Assembly: GCA_019638395.1 (NCBI GenBank)
Contig: JAHBTX010000001.1
Span: 1-64,000, forward strand
Direction: 5' to 3'
DNA from: Cyclobacteriaceae bacterium
Lineage (GTDB): Bacteria > Bacteroidota > Bacteroidia > Cytophagales > Cyclobacteriaceae
DNA: 64,000 nucleotides
Under the pieces are notes generated by a model. That model searched no databases. It was given only the letters and a program-made list of their open reading frames with translations, and was not told the DNA's origin. The position numbers and the translations under genes were made by a program. Positions 17,401 through 25,295 of the stretch are shown here, piece by piece (position 1 is the stretch's first letter; every line of letters starts with the position of its first letter).

Positions 17401-18671
17401 TTGACTATAATTTTTGTAAACGTTGTGCGCTGGTTGTTTCGAATCTCAACCAAATATTGGCCGGGCGGTTCTTCGATCTGTATCGGTACAACTTGTTGAT
17501 TCGATACCTTAAATTGCTTTATTACCCTTCCACTTAAATCGCGAATAACGATGCTGTAAAAACCGGCTGGTAGCTGCATAGCGAATTTGCCTTGTGGGGC
17601 TGGGTTAGGATATACCGTGAAGCTGTCTTCAACTTCATTTGTACTGGTTGTTAGACAAAACGATCCACCTGGTTGTGTCGGAACATAATTTTTTAGCCAC
17701 ATTAATGCAGGTCGTTCTGTGCCATCTGTTCGTAAAAGATAGGCTGTTTCCTGCCAGGTTACTCCTTGTAAATAGCCCCAAATAGTAATACCCTGCACCG
17801 CAGGATGTTGCCACAATACCGGAAAAACACGTTGCATAATTTCAAGCTGCACGGCATCATCGGTTGTGGAGCTTCCGGTACTGGTGTTATTGAGATTGCC
17901 CACGTCAAATTCGCTGATATAGATGGGCAAGCCACTTGTTGCCAGCTTATCTAAATTACTTTTTAAACGTGTAACCGGAACATTCTCAATTTCGAAGCGA
18001 TGGCATTGAATACCAATTCCATCAATCAGATTGTCGGCTTTTAATAAATTAATAAGTGCCAGATAATCGTTGGTGGCGGCATCTACATTAATAATGTTGT
18101 AATCGTTTAAAATCAATTGTGCTTTAGGGCAATAAATTCTGGCTTTCTGAAAAGCCCACTTTACCCAGTTCCAGCCAGTGCCCAGGGCAAGGTCGTATAA
18201 AGGTGTTGCATGAAACGGTTCGTTAACCACATCAATTTGATCGGTATCCGGGTAGCGCTCACAGTAAAGCCTAATCCATTCTTCCACTTCATTCCGAACT
18301 TGCTCATATCTTTCTTCGATAGGAATAGAGGTGTTATTCATTAAAGTGGTTAACCAGCCGGGTTGCTGTTGGCCCCAAACAAACGTATGCTGCTTAAAAG
18401 GAAAGCCATTACTCTTGGCGTGGCTATACGCAAGATCCAACGCGTTCCAATTCATGGTATTTCGGATGGCCTCTACCGAGCCCCACTTACCACTGTTTTC
18501 AGGAGTTACTTGATTCCAGTATGTATTAAAAGTGGTAGGTACACTGTTGGCAATTACATTACCCAGGTATTTGCATTTGTCTTTCGCAATCTGGCCCTGT
18601 ACTGTACCTAGAAAAGAGCTGAAAGCAACGCCAGCAATAAAAGATTTTATGTAAAGTTTGGAAATCCTCAT
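17397..18671 (-). CDS. GH10 endo-xylanase with type IX secretion tail
   Basis: A 424-aa secreted xylanase: signal peptide (to about residue 27), GH10 catalytic domain with acid/base Glu151 in IDVVNEPF and nucleophile Glu254 in YISEFDVGN, then a C-terminal sorting domain from about residue 345 with the typical YPNP motif (354-357) and FYSIVIRDLSGRVI and YLVEIRN repeats. That tail directs proteins through the type IX secretion system, so the enzyme is released or held at the cell surface, where it would make oligomers for the SusCD complex. It is the first gene after the 18691-18717 hairpin and overlaps the GH115 start by four bases. Confidence 0.95.
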   Translation of the reverse strand: MRISKLYIKSFIAGVAFSSFLGTVQGQIAKDKCKYLGNVIANSVPTTFNTYWNQVTPENSGKWGSVEAIRNTMNWNALDLAYSHAKSNGFPFKQHTFVWGQQQPGWLTTLMNNTSIPIEERYEQVRNEVEEWIRLYCERYPDTDQIDVVNEPFHATPLYDLALGTGWNWVKWAFQKARIYCPKAQLILNDYNIINVDAATNDYLALINLLKADNLIDGIGIQCHRFEIENVPVTRLKSNLDKLATSGLPIYISEFDVGNLNNTSTGSSTTDDAVQLEIMQRVFPVLWQHPAVQGITIWGYLQGVTWQETAYLLRTDGTERPALMWLKNYVPTQPGGSFCLTTSTNEVEDSFTVYPNPAPQGKFAMQLPAGFYSIVIRDLSGRVIKQFKVSNQQVVPIQIEEPPGQYLVEIRNNQRTTFTKIIVN

Positions 18672-18690
18672 TAGTAAAGAAATTAAAAAT

Positions 18691-18717
18691 GATCAATCGG
18701 GCATTGCCCGATTGATC
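18691..18717 (-). terminator. Intra-operon hairpin (partial terminator or processing site)
   Basis: A perfect stem of 12 bp (GATCAATCGGGC and its complement) with a 3-base loop, in the 86-base gap between the TIG/CBM gene and the GH10 gene. No strong T-run follows it on the minus strand, so full termination is not certain. A stem here would favour expression of susC, susD and the binding protein over the enzymes downstream. Confidence 0.7.
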
Positions 18718-18757
18718 GTACTGATTCTAAAAACCTAAATAGACCCTAAACTATCTG

Positions 18758-19861
18758 TTAGTTTTTGATCAGCTTAACATCATCAATAAAGAAAGTCGTA
18801 ACAGCTGTATTGTTTCCATTAAAGTCCAGAACCACACGCGTAGAAGTAGTAGCTATTGCATTACCTGCAGCCGGGGAAAAAGTAAATGCCAGGCGTTGCC
18901 ATTGGGTGGTTACATTCTGGTTTCCGGTATATTTTGCATCAGGATTGGTGGAAACACGCAGACTACCACCCGCGGTGGATGCTTTAGCCCACATATAAAC
19001 CGTGTACGATGCACCAGCCTCCGTATCAATTAAATCGGAAGCCAGTTGAATGCGCCATTCACCACTTGCAAGCGATCCGTCTCTTACTACTTTTAAAGCC
19101 CGCGAACCGCGAAATACTTCGCTGGCCACGGAGGTTTGAACCATGTAGTTGCCACCATTGAATTTGCTCCAGTTATCAAAATTATCACCAGTGCCAAGTT
19201 CAAAGCTCGCATTTAGATTTACACCCGCCAGGCAATCACCACCAGGGGTTGCAGTACACGAAACTAGGTTTTCGGCACTAGTTGTATTACCGGCTGTTCC
19301 TACCAATGTGATCTTACCAGTAGGGGCTCCGGAAGGCATTGTAAATTTGAGTTGTGTTGCTGATTGACTGGTAATGGTGGCTGTAACATCGCCTAATTTT
19401 ACTGCTGTAACCAAGTCGAAGTTTACACCAAACAAAGTAATGATTTCGCCAGCTGCGGCTGAGTATGGTGTAAAACTGCTTACAGCTTGGAGCGGCACCA
19501 CTTCAATTTTGGCAAAGGCCCGTTCCGAACCCGGAAAGGCAACCAGAACATCTGTTAATGTACCATCGGTGCGTACGCCAACCGTGGCAGGTACATTAAA
19601 GGTGATAGCCGATTCAGTTTGACTTACAAAGTTTCGCGCCAGAATAACTTCGTTGCCAATGAATATTCGTTGCGCATGTTGTAACTGCGTACCGTTTATG
19701 GTTAGTTGGGCGCCAGGTCCGGTCTTCGAGTTACTAAAGCCAGTAATGCGGGAGCTTACATCTGTAACTGAATAGGTGATCCCATCCTCGTTGGCGCATC
19801 GGCTGGAAATTAAAGCCATTACCGATACGTAGAGAATAATTAATAAATTTTTTGCTTTCAT
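18758..19861 (-). CDS. Surface glycan-binding lipoprotein, TIG domains plus CBM-like domain
   Basis: A 367-aa lipoprotein (ISSRC, Cys22) in the position of SusE/SusF after susC and susD. Residues about 35-120 and 125-205 form two IPT/TIG immunoglobulin-like domains (SRITGFSNSKTGPGAQLTING; ITLFGVNFDLVTAVKLGD). From about 213 the sequence reads NLNASFELGTGDNFDNWSKFNGGNY and ends WQRLAFTFSPAAGN and FFIDDVKLIKN, the pattern of a CBM4/9 or CBM22 type xylan-binding module. I infer that it holds xylan at the surface. The gene lies 12 bases after susD. It has no catalytic motif. Confidence 0.82.
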   Translation of the reverse strand: MKAKNLLIILYVSVMALISSRCANEDGITYSVTDVSSRITGFSNSKTGPGAQLTINGTQLQHAQRIFIGNEVILARNFVSQTESAITFNVPATVGVRTDGTLTDVLVAFPGSERAFAKIEVVPLQAVSSFTPYSAAAGEIITLFGVNFDLVTAVKLGDVTATITSQSATQLKFTMPSGAPTGKITLVGTAGNTTSAENLVSCTATPGGDCLAGVNLNASFELGTGDNFDNWSKFNGGNYMVQTSVASEVFRGSRALKVVRDGSLASGEWRIQLASDLIDTEAGASYTVYMWAKASTAGGSLRVSTNPDAKYTGNQNVTTQWQRLAFTFSPAAGNAIATTSTRVVLDFNGNNTAVTTFFIDDVKLIKN

Positions 19862-19873
19862 AGTACGTAACTT

Positions 19874-21772
19874 TTAATACCCAGGATTTTGATATTTCTG
19901 TTTTTCAGGATCGTTGATAGCATCTAACTGCGATTGCGGAATTGGCCGAATGCGGTGCTTAGCCTGAACTTTGCCGTTGGCATCTTCATTTAGATTCACA
20001 CGACTAATAAATTTAGAAGGATCAGCTCCGCCACGCAGTGCCAGGTCAGTCCAGCGGCTGCCCTCACCGGCTAACTCGCGGGCCCGCTCGTCCATAATAA
20101 AATTAAAGTTTACTTGGCCTGAAGTAATTTGCATGTTGGCAACACGGGTTGCTAAGACCGGTGCCGATAATCCAGTACGGAATGCTGCACGGGTTCGGAT
20201 AATATTGATCAGCTCCGCTGCACGGGTTGCGTTACCAATTTCAAAGGCAGCTTCTGCGGCAAGTAAATAAGTTTCGGCCAGACGAAAGATAGGCATTGGT
20301 CTGCCCGAAGATCCGTTAGGGCTGGCACGTTCGGTATCAACAAACTTTCGCAATGATGGATAAACCAGCACCACGTTTGACGGTGCCGGAGGCCCTGCAT
20401 ATAGTTGGTTGCTATACCAATTAGCCGAAGAATAAACCCGGTAATACTTTGTGCCAAAAGGGTTAGCTCCACTTACCCCCATGGCTGCTGCCTGTGCCGG
20501 GCTATCGGCCAGAAAGAAGGCAGTATCGCCAAGTACACGGCCATTGGTTGTAAGTGTATTGATGAAATTAGTGTAGGCAGTTGTTCCGGACGCATTTTGT
20601 GTTGCGGCTGTCCATACTGTACGGAATGAACCGTGATATCGGGCATCATTTACTTTATCAGCAAATGCAGTTTCGGTAAGCCAACGTGTAGGTGCTAATT
20701 TTCTAAGTGGTCTTTGAAATGCAAGGGGTCTTCCATCTATAATGTCAAGCCCGGCAGGAGTTTGTAGCACCGGTTGTTCATAGTTACTGGTAAAGCAATT
20801 GGAGGCCATATTCTCGCCATCTCCAATGCCATCAGCATTGGCGTTTAAGTAACCGTTATTGATGTATGCACCCGGAATACGTTCTGCGGAAAACAATATT
20901 TCACTATTGTAATCATTTCCTTGCCGGAAAACTTCAGTAAAGTTTTGTTGAAGCGCCACACCATACTTGCCCAAATTAGTTACTACCTCGTTGGCTGCGT
21001 CATAAGCCTTTTGTGCATCACCGGTCTGCGATACCGTTGAATAGTGCCGTGCCAGGTAAACCTTAGCCAATAAATGGTATGCTACTGCTTTAAATAACCG
21101 GAACTCACCAGCGGGGCGCCTGTCTGGTAAATTTTCAGCTGCATAGGTGAGGTCTTCAATCATCGCCTGATAGTTCCGGGATAATAATTCAGTTCGTTCT
21201 GCATCACTGGTTCCTCTGTTAAATCCCGCATAGGGAATAGTATTAAAAGCAAGGTCGCCACTACCAAGGTTTAGCGGAACTGATCCGAAATGACCTACAA
21301 GCAGGTAATAGTAGTGTGCCCGTAAATAACGCGCCTGCGCAACCGACTCACGAAATTGTTGTTCGGTAAACGTAGGAACCTGTTCGGCAAATGCAATTAG
21401 ACCATTCAAGGTATTAATTACAGGGAAGGTTCTGTTAAAGGTTATCTGCAAGTATCCAATTTGTGGTGTAACATCGTAGGTGCCCATTAACTTATGCGGC
21501 TGGTTGTCTCCTGAACTATTGTAGTTTGGTTCTGGACCAAATGTAAATTCATCGGTGCCGGTTATGTTAAGGCCCAATGCTGGGTTTGATCCATATTGAA
21601 AACGCAGGTAGGAGTAAGCGGCATTAAGCCCATCCTGAAATCCCTGTGCTGTTTTGTAATAATCTGTAGTAAAGGCTGTCTTTGGGTCTTCCTGCAAGAT
21701 GTCGTTACATCCTTGTGAAGTACATAACAGCACTATGCCGACAAAAAGTAATTTAAAGTTTTTCATAACCAT
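19874..21772 (-). CDS. SusD/RagB-family nutrient-binding lipoprotein
   Basis: A 632-aa outer-surface lipoprotein (TSQGC lipobox, Cys22) that captures oligosaccharides for the SusC channel. Family features are the N-terminal LQEDPKTAFTTDYYKTAQGFQDGLNAAY, four TPR-like helical pairs (ARYLRAHYYYLLV; FKAVAYHLLAKVYLARHY) and the C-terminal AETYLLAAEAAFEIGNATRAAELINIIRTRAA with FIMDERARELAGEGSRWTDLALRG. The length is above average but within range. It follows susC by 20 bases. The specificity is inferred as xylo-oligosaccharide from the surrounding enzymes. Confidence 0.95.
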   Translation of the reverse strand: MVMKNFKLLFVGIVLLCTSQGCNDILQEDPKTAFTTDYYKTAQGFQDGLNAAYSYLRFQYGSNPALGLNITGTDEFTFGPEPNYNSSGDNQPHKLMGTYDVTPQIGYLQITFNRTFPVINTLNGLIAFAEQVPTFTEQQFRESVAQARYLRAHYYYLLVGHFGSVPLNLGSGDLAFNTIPYAGFNRGTSDAERTELLSRNYQAMIEDLTYAAENLPDRRPAGEFRLFKAVAYHLLAKVYLARHYSTVSQTGDAQKAYDAANEVVTNLGKYGVALQQNFTEVFRQGNDYNSEILFSAERIPGAYINNGYLNANADGIGDGENMASNCFTSNYEQPVLQTPAGLDIIDGRPLAFQRPLRKLAPTRWLTETAFADKVNDARYHGSFRTVWTAATQNASGTTAYTNFINTLTTNGRVLGDTAFFLADSPAQAAAMGVSGANPFGTKYYRVYSSANWYSNQLYAGPPAPSNVVLVYPSLRKFVDTERASPNGSSGRPMPIFRLAETYLLAAEAAFEIGNATRAAELINIIRTRAAFRTGLSAPVLATRVANMQITSGQVNFNFIMDERARELAGEGSRWTDLALRGGADPSKFISRVNLNEDANGKVQAKHRIRPIPQSQLDAINDPEKQKYQNPGY

Positions 21773-21792
21773 CGTATTTGAAGTTATCGGTT

Positions 21793-24700
21793 TTAAAATG
21801 TGAGGTTTAACCCAAGAATGTACGATCGGGTAGGAGGAGTAGAGGCGGAGATCACAAGGGCGGGATTATTTCCACCTGTTCTGAAGTTACCACCCGTGGC
21901 AACTATTCCTGTTGCACCTTGTCCGGTTGGTTCCGGGTCCACACCATTGTGCTTAAATACATAAGGGCTCCATAGTAAAAATGGATTTTGTGCGGTTACA
22001 TATACGCGTACATTTTGTGCTTTTATCCGCTCAGTAACTGAACGGGGTAGCGTATAGCCTAGGTTAATACTTCTAACCCGTCCAAAAGATGCATCGTAAT
22101 AGGCCAGTGTGGTCCAACCGGTTGAAGCTCCACCTGGAAGTGCTGCACCCGGTGCAGGAAATTCATTGGTTGGATTAGTGGGTGTCCAGTAATCAACTTT
22201 AAGGCCACTGCGCTGTCCGGTAAGGTTGGTGAGATAAGCACCATTGGGTGCATGCAGGTAACTTAACAATGTACCCCCTTGCCGCGCATAAATTACAAAC
22301 GATAAGTCAACTCCTTTCCAGGTAAACCGATTGGTAATACCGCCTTGCCAATCGGCCTGTTGGCTACCAATAATTTTTCTGTCATCGGCATTAATTACAC
22401 CGTTATTATCCAAATCTCTGAACTTAATCTGTCCTGGCTGTTGGCCAAAGGCTGCAGCATCTTCTCCAATTTGCCAGATACCGATTTTTTCATAATCGTA
22501 GATTGCTGTAATAGGCTGCCCGACAAACAAACCATTAGCTATATCCTGATCTACACCTGGTAAATAACTTAAGAGTTTATTGCGGTTGTAATACCAGTTA
22601 AGATCAACACCCCATTTAAATCCGTTAGCCAACTTCAATACCGTTCCGCTCAGTACTATCTCCAAACCTTTGTTTTCCATACCACCAATGTTGGTTTGGA
22701 ACTGCTGTTCATATCCGGCAGTAATTGGTAAACTCAAATTAAACAACAGATCGCGTGTTTGTGCATTATACCAATCCACACTTCCTGTAAAACGGTCATT
22801 AAGAAATCCAAAGTCAATACCAATATTGGTGGTACCTGTAGATTCCCAACGTAATGTTTTGTCTGGAATACGAGCTGCCAAAAAGCCCTGAACTTGTGAA
22901 TTTCCATAATTATAACGAAGCGGAACAGTACCGCCAGCAATACCCACTGTATTTACTACCCCGCCCAACGTAGTATAGGGGTTAACTGATTGATTGGAGG
23001 TTTCTCCATAACCAATACGCAACTTTAAATTGCTTACCGCATTGGAGATGTTTTGCATGAAAGATTCGTTTGTGATATTCCAGCCTACTGCAAATGCAGA
23101 GTAGTTATGCCACTTCTCGGCCAGGCGCGAGGAGCCATCTCTTCGCAAAGTTGCAGTTAGCAAATACCGATCTTTAAACGCATAATTTACCCGTGCCATG
23201 TAAGACTCCAGCCCCCAGGTTTGTTCACCCCCACTTAATACAGGCGGTTGAGCCGGATCGGCAATTGACATATCGTAGAACTCGATAAAGTTTGCAGTAA
23301 TGGCGTCTTTATTTGCCTGGGTTGCATAACTGCTGTTGCGTTGCCTGCTATAAAGACCGGTAAAGGTTAGCCGATGATCTTCGGCAAAAGTCTTTTCATA
23401 GGTTACAATGTTTTCGGCAGTCCACGATACGTTTTCGCTATTGCGTACACCGGCACGGCTGTCCACCAGCTTTCGAAAGTAGGTACCTTTACCTTGAAAT
23501 TGAGCGGCATTGGTTTGCCCATATTCCAAGCCCAGGTTAAAGCGGTAGGTTAACCCTTCTATAATTTTTAACTCTGCATAAGCGCTATTAAACGTTCTAA
23601 GCCTCCGCACTCGATCGGTCCAATCATTGTTATTTGTCTTAATATATAACGGATTTAAATTGGCTGAGGCATCATCAAGGTTACCGAAAGGTTCTGGAAA
23701 AATTTCGCCATTGGCCCGATAAGGTGGCATCAGGGGACTGGTAGCTAAAATGTTGTACATAATCCCGCCACCAAAGCTGCCTGGGTTGCCTGGCTGTGGA
23801 TTTACAAACTGAGTTCCATTGGCATAATTAACGGTGTTGAGGCTGGTAAGCCCGATCTTTAAACGTTCGCCAATTTTCGATTCAGTTGAAATTTTTAAAG
23901 AGAAACGTTCAAAATCCTGACCAGGAAGGACTGTAGTCTCCTTGAAATAACCAGCACCAACCGCATAAGAGCCTTTTTCCGTTCCACCAGTAATACCCAA
24001 ATTATGATTTGTAATATAGCCGTTCTCATACATCAGGTCTTGCCAATCTACATTTCTCCCTAAGGCAATACCTTCAACTTCTTCTGGGCGGTAAGGCCAA
24101 ACCCCGGTATAATCGCGCATGGCTTGATATTCTTCTGCATTTAACAACGGGTATTTGCGTGCAACTGTGGTAACACCTATGTAACTGTTAAATGAAAGTC
24201 TCGTTTCTCCAGCCTGACCTTTCTTGGTGGTAATCAACATTACGCCATTTGCACCTCTGGAACCATAGATGGCTGTAGCTGAAGCGTCTTTCAATACATT
24301 TACCGAAGCAATTTCGTCCGGGTTGATATCATTCAAGTTTCCTTCGAATGGAATACCATCCAATACAATAAGGGGATCGTTTGAGCCAAGCACCGATCGT
24401 TCACCTCTTACTCTTATTCTCGCAGTTGCACCTGGTGCGGTACCAATCCGTTGAACTTCAATACCAGCCAACCTGCCTTGCAATGCTTGCTGTAAATTTG
24501 CTACTGGAACTTCGCGCAAGGCCTCGCTGTTTACAGATACCAATGATCCGGTTACATCGGTTTTGCGTTGAGTTCCATAACCAACAACAACGATTTCATT
24601 GAGGGAAACCACATTGGTACTTAAGCTAACATCAATTGTGGAACGCCCATCAATTGATTGTTCTATAGTCTCATAGCCAATAAAGGAAAATACCAATATT

Positions 24701-24954
24701 TTTTGGGTTCCCTCTGATGGAAGCTGCAACGTGTAATTACCATTCGCATCCGTAGTAGTACCGGTAGTTGTTCCCTTAATCAGAATGTTTACACCGGGTA
24801 GTCCTATCCCGGCCTCATCGCTTACTTTTCCTCTTATGGTTGTTTGGGCAAATGCTGCCTGCCCCATCGTGAGGATTAACAGGGCTGCCACCGCTGTCCG
24901 GGCAAACACCCAGCGCCAGTTTCCTTCTTGAAGTTGTAAAATTGTTTTCATCAT
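21793..24954 (-). CDS. SusC/RagA-family TonB-dependent transporter
   Basis: A TonB-linked outer-membrane channel of about 1,053 aa. I place the start at ATG 24954 (MMKTILQLQ), because translation from there gives a signal peptide (VAALLILTMGQAAFAQ); the frame is open to 25035 without support. Domains in order: carboxypeptidase-regulatory-like (TIRGKVSDEAGIGLPGVNI), plug with the SusC signature VVVGYGTQRKTDVTGSLVSV and DPLIVLDGIPF, then a barrel ending in the final aromatic LNLTF. It imports xylo-oligosaccharides together with the SusD partner. It is first in the operon, downstream of the palindrome at 25054-25083, which implies control by the LacI regulator. Confidence 0.95.
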   Translation of the reverse strand: MMKTILQLQEGNWRWVFARTAVAALLILTMGQAAFAQTTIRGKVSDEAGIGLPGVNILIKGTTTGTTTDANGNYTLQLPSEGTQKILVFSFIGYETIEQSIDGRSTIDVSLSTNVVSLNEIVVVGYGTQRKTDVTGSLVSVNSEALREVPVANLQQALQGRLAGIEVQRIGTAPGATARIRVRGERSVLGSNDPLIVLDGIPFEGNLNDINPDEIASVNVLKDASATAIYGSRGANGVMLITTKKGQAGETRLSFNSYIGVTTVARKYPLLNAEEYQAMRDYTGVWPYRPEEVEGIALGRNVDWQDLMYENGYITNHNLGITGGTEKGSYAVGAGYFKETTVLPGQDFERFSLKISTESKIGERLKIGLTSLNTVNYANGTQFVNPQPGNPGSFGGGIMYNILATSPLMPPYRANGEIFPEPFGNLDDASANLNPLYIKTNNNDWTDRVRRLRTFNSAYAELKIIEGLTYRFNLGLEYGQTNAAQFQGKGTYFRKLVDSRAGVRNSENVSWTAENIVTYEKTFAEDHRLTFTGLYSRQRNSSYATQANKDAITANFIEFYDMSIADPAQPPVLSGGEQTWGLESYMARVNYAFKDRYLLTATLRRDGSSRLAEKWHNYSAFAVGWNITNESFMQNISNAVSNLKLRIGYGETSNQSVNPYTTLGGVVNTVGIAGGTVPLRYNYGNSQVQGFLAARIPDKTLRWESTGTTNIGIDFGFLNDRFTGSVDWYNAQTRDLLFNLSLPITAGYEQQFQTNIGGMENKGLEIVLSGTVLKLANGFKWGVDLNWYYNRNKLLSYLPGVDQDIANGLFVGQPITAIYDYEKIGIWQIGEDAAAFGQQPGQIKFRDLDNNGVINADDRKIIGSQQADWQGGITNRFTWKGVDLSFVIYARQGGTLLSYLHAPNGAYLTNLTGQRSGLKVDYWTPTNPTNEFPAPGAALPGGASTGWTTLAYYDASFGRVRSINLGYTLPRSVTERIKAQNVRVYVTAQNPFLLWSPYVFKHNGVDPEPTGQGATGIVATGGNFRTGGNNPALVISASTPPTRSYILGLNLTF

Positions 24955-25053
24955 ACTGGTTGATTTTAATGGGTTAATTGGTTCCAGTTCTTTTAAAAGC
25001 CTTTGCCGAAAACCCAGCCAGGATGTTCGGCTCAATAAAGGTGTAAGAAAGAC

Positions 25054-25083
25054 TTTTATTTTGCAACCGATTGCAAAATAAAA
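25054..25083. promoter_or_regulatory. 30-bp palindrome, candidate LacI-family operator
   Basis: Perfect 13-base arms (TTTTATTTTGCAA and complement) around CCGA. Its core TGCAACCGATTGCA has the symmetric layout with central CG used by LacI-family proteins and fits the pattern TGNAANCGNTNNCA. It lies 100 bases upstream of susC, in the divergent gap before the acylase gene. On the minus strand TTATTTTG (25081-25074) is one base off the TAnnTTTG promoter box, so the operator may cover the susC promoter. Confidence 0.65.
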
Positions 25084-25128
25084 TTTTACGGAAAGGTTTG
25101 AAATGCCTAATTATGATTTAAAAATTAA

Positions 25129-25142
25129 TGCAACCGATAGTA
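25129..25142 (+). promoter_or_regulatory. Second, imperfect copy of the susC operator
   Basis: TGCAACCGATAGTA matches 12 of 14 positions of the core of the palindrome 62 bases away. It could be an auxiliary operator allowing looping, or a decayed copy. The rest of 24955-25295 holds no gene; it is the divergent promoter region. Confidence 0.45.
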
Positions 25143-25295
25143 AAGTATTTAGCTTTTAGTATTCTTTTTACTTCCGCGGGCGCCAACTAGAAGTTGTAAC
25201 CATCTGTTTTAAACAAGCATTAATGAGGCCTTCTATACTATTTCTTGAATTTGATGTGCTGCGTTTTCAATACCTTTTCGCCTAAAATTCACTTC

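Noticed and set aside
25054-25083. Bidirectional terminator
   Set aside because: The palindrome lies between divergent genes, so no transcript ends there; the operator reading is better.
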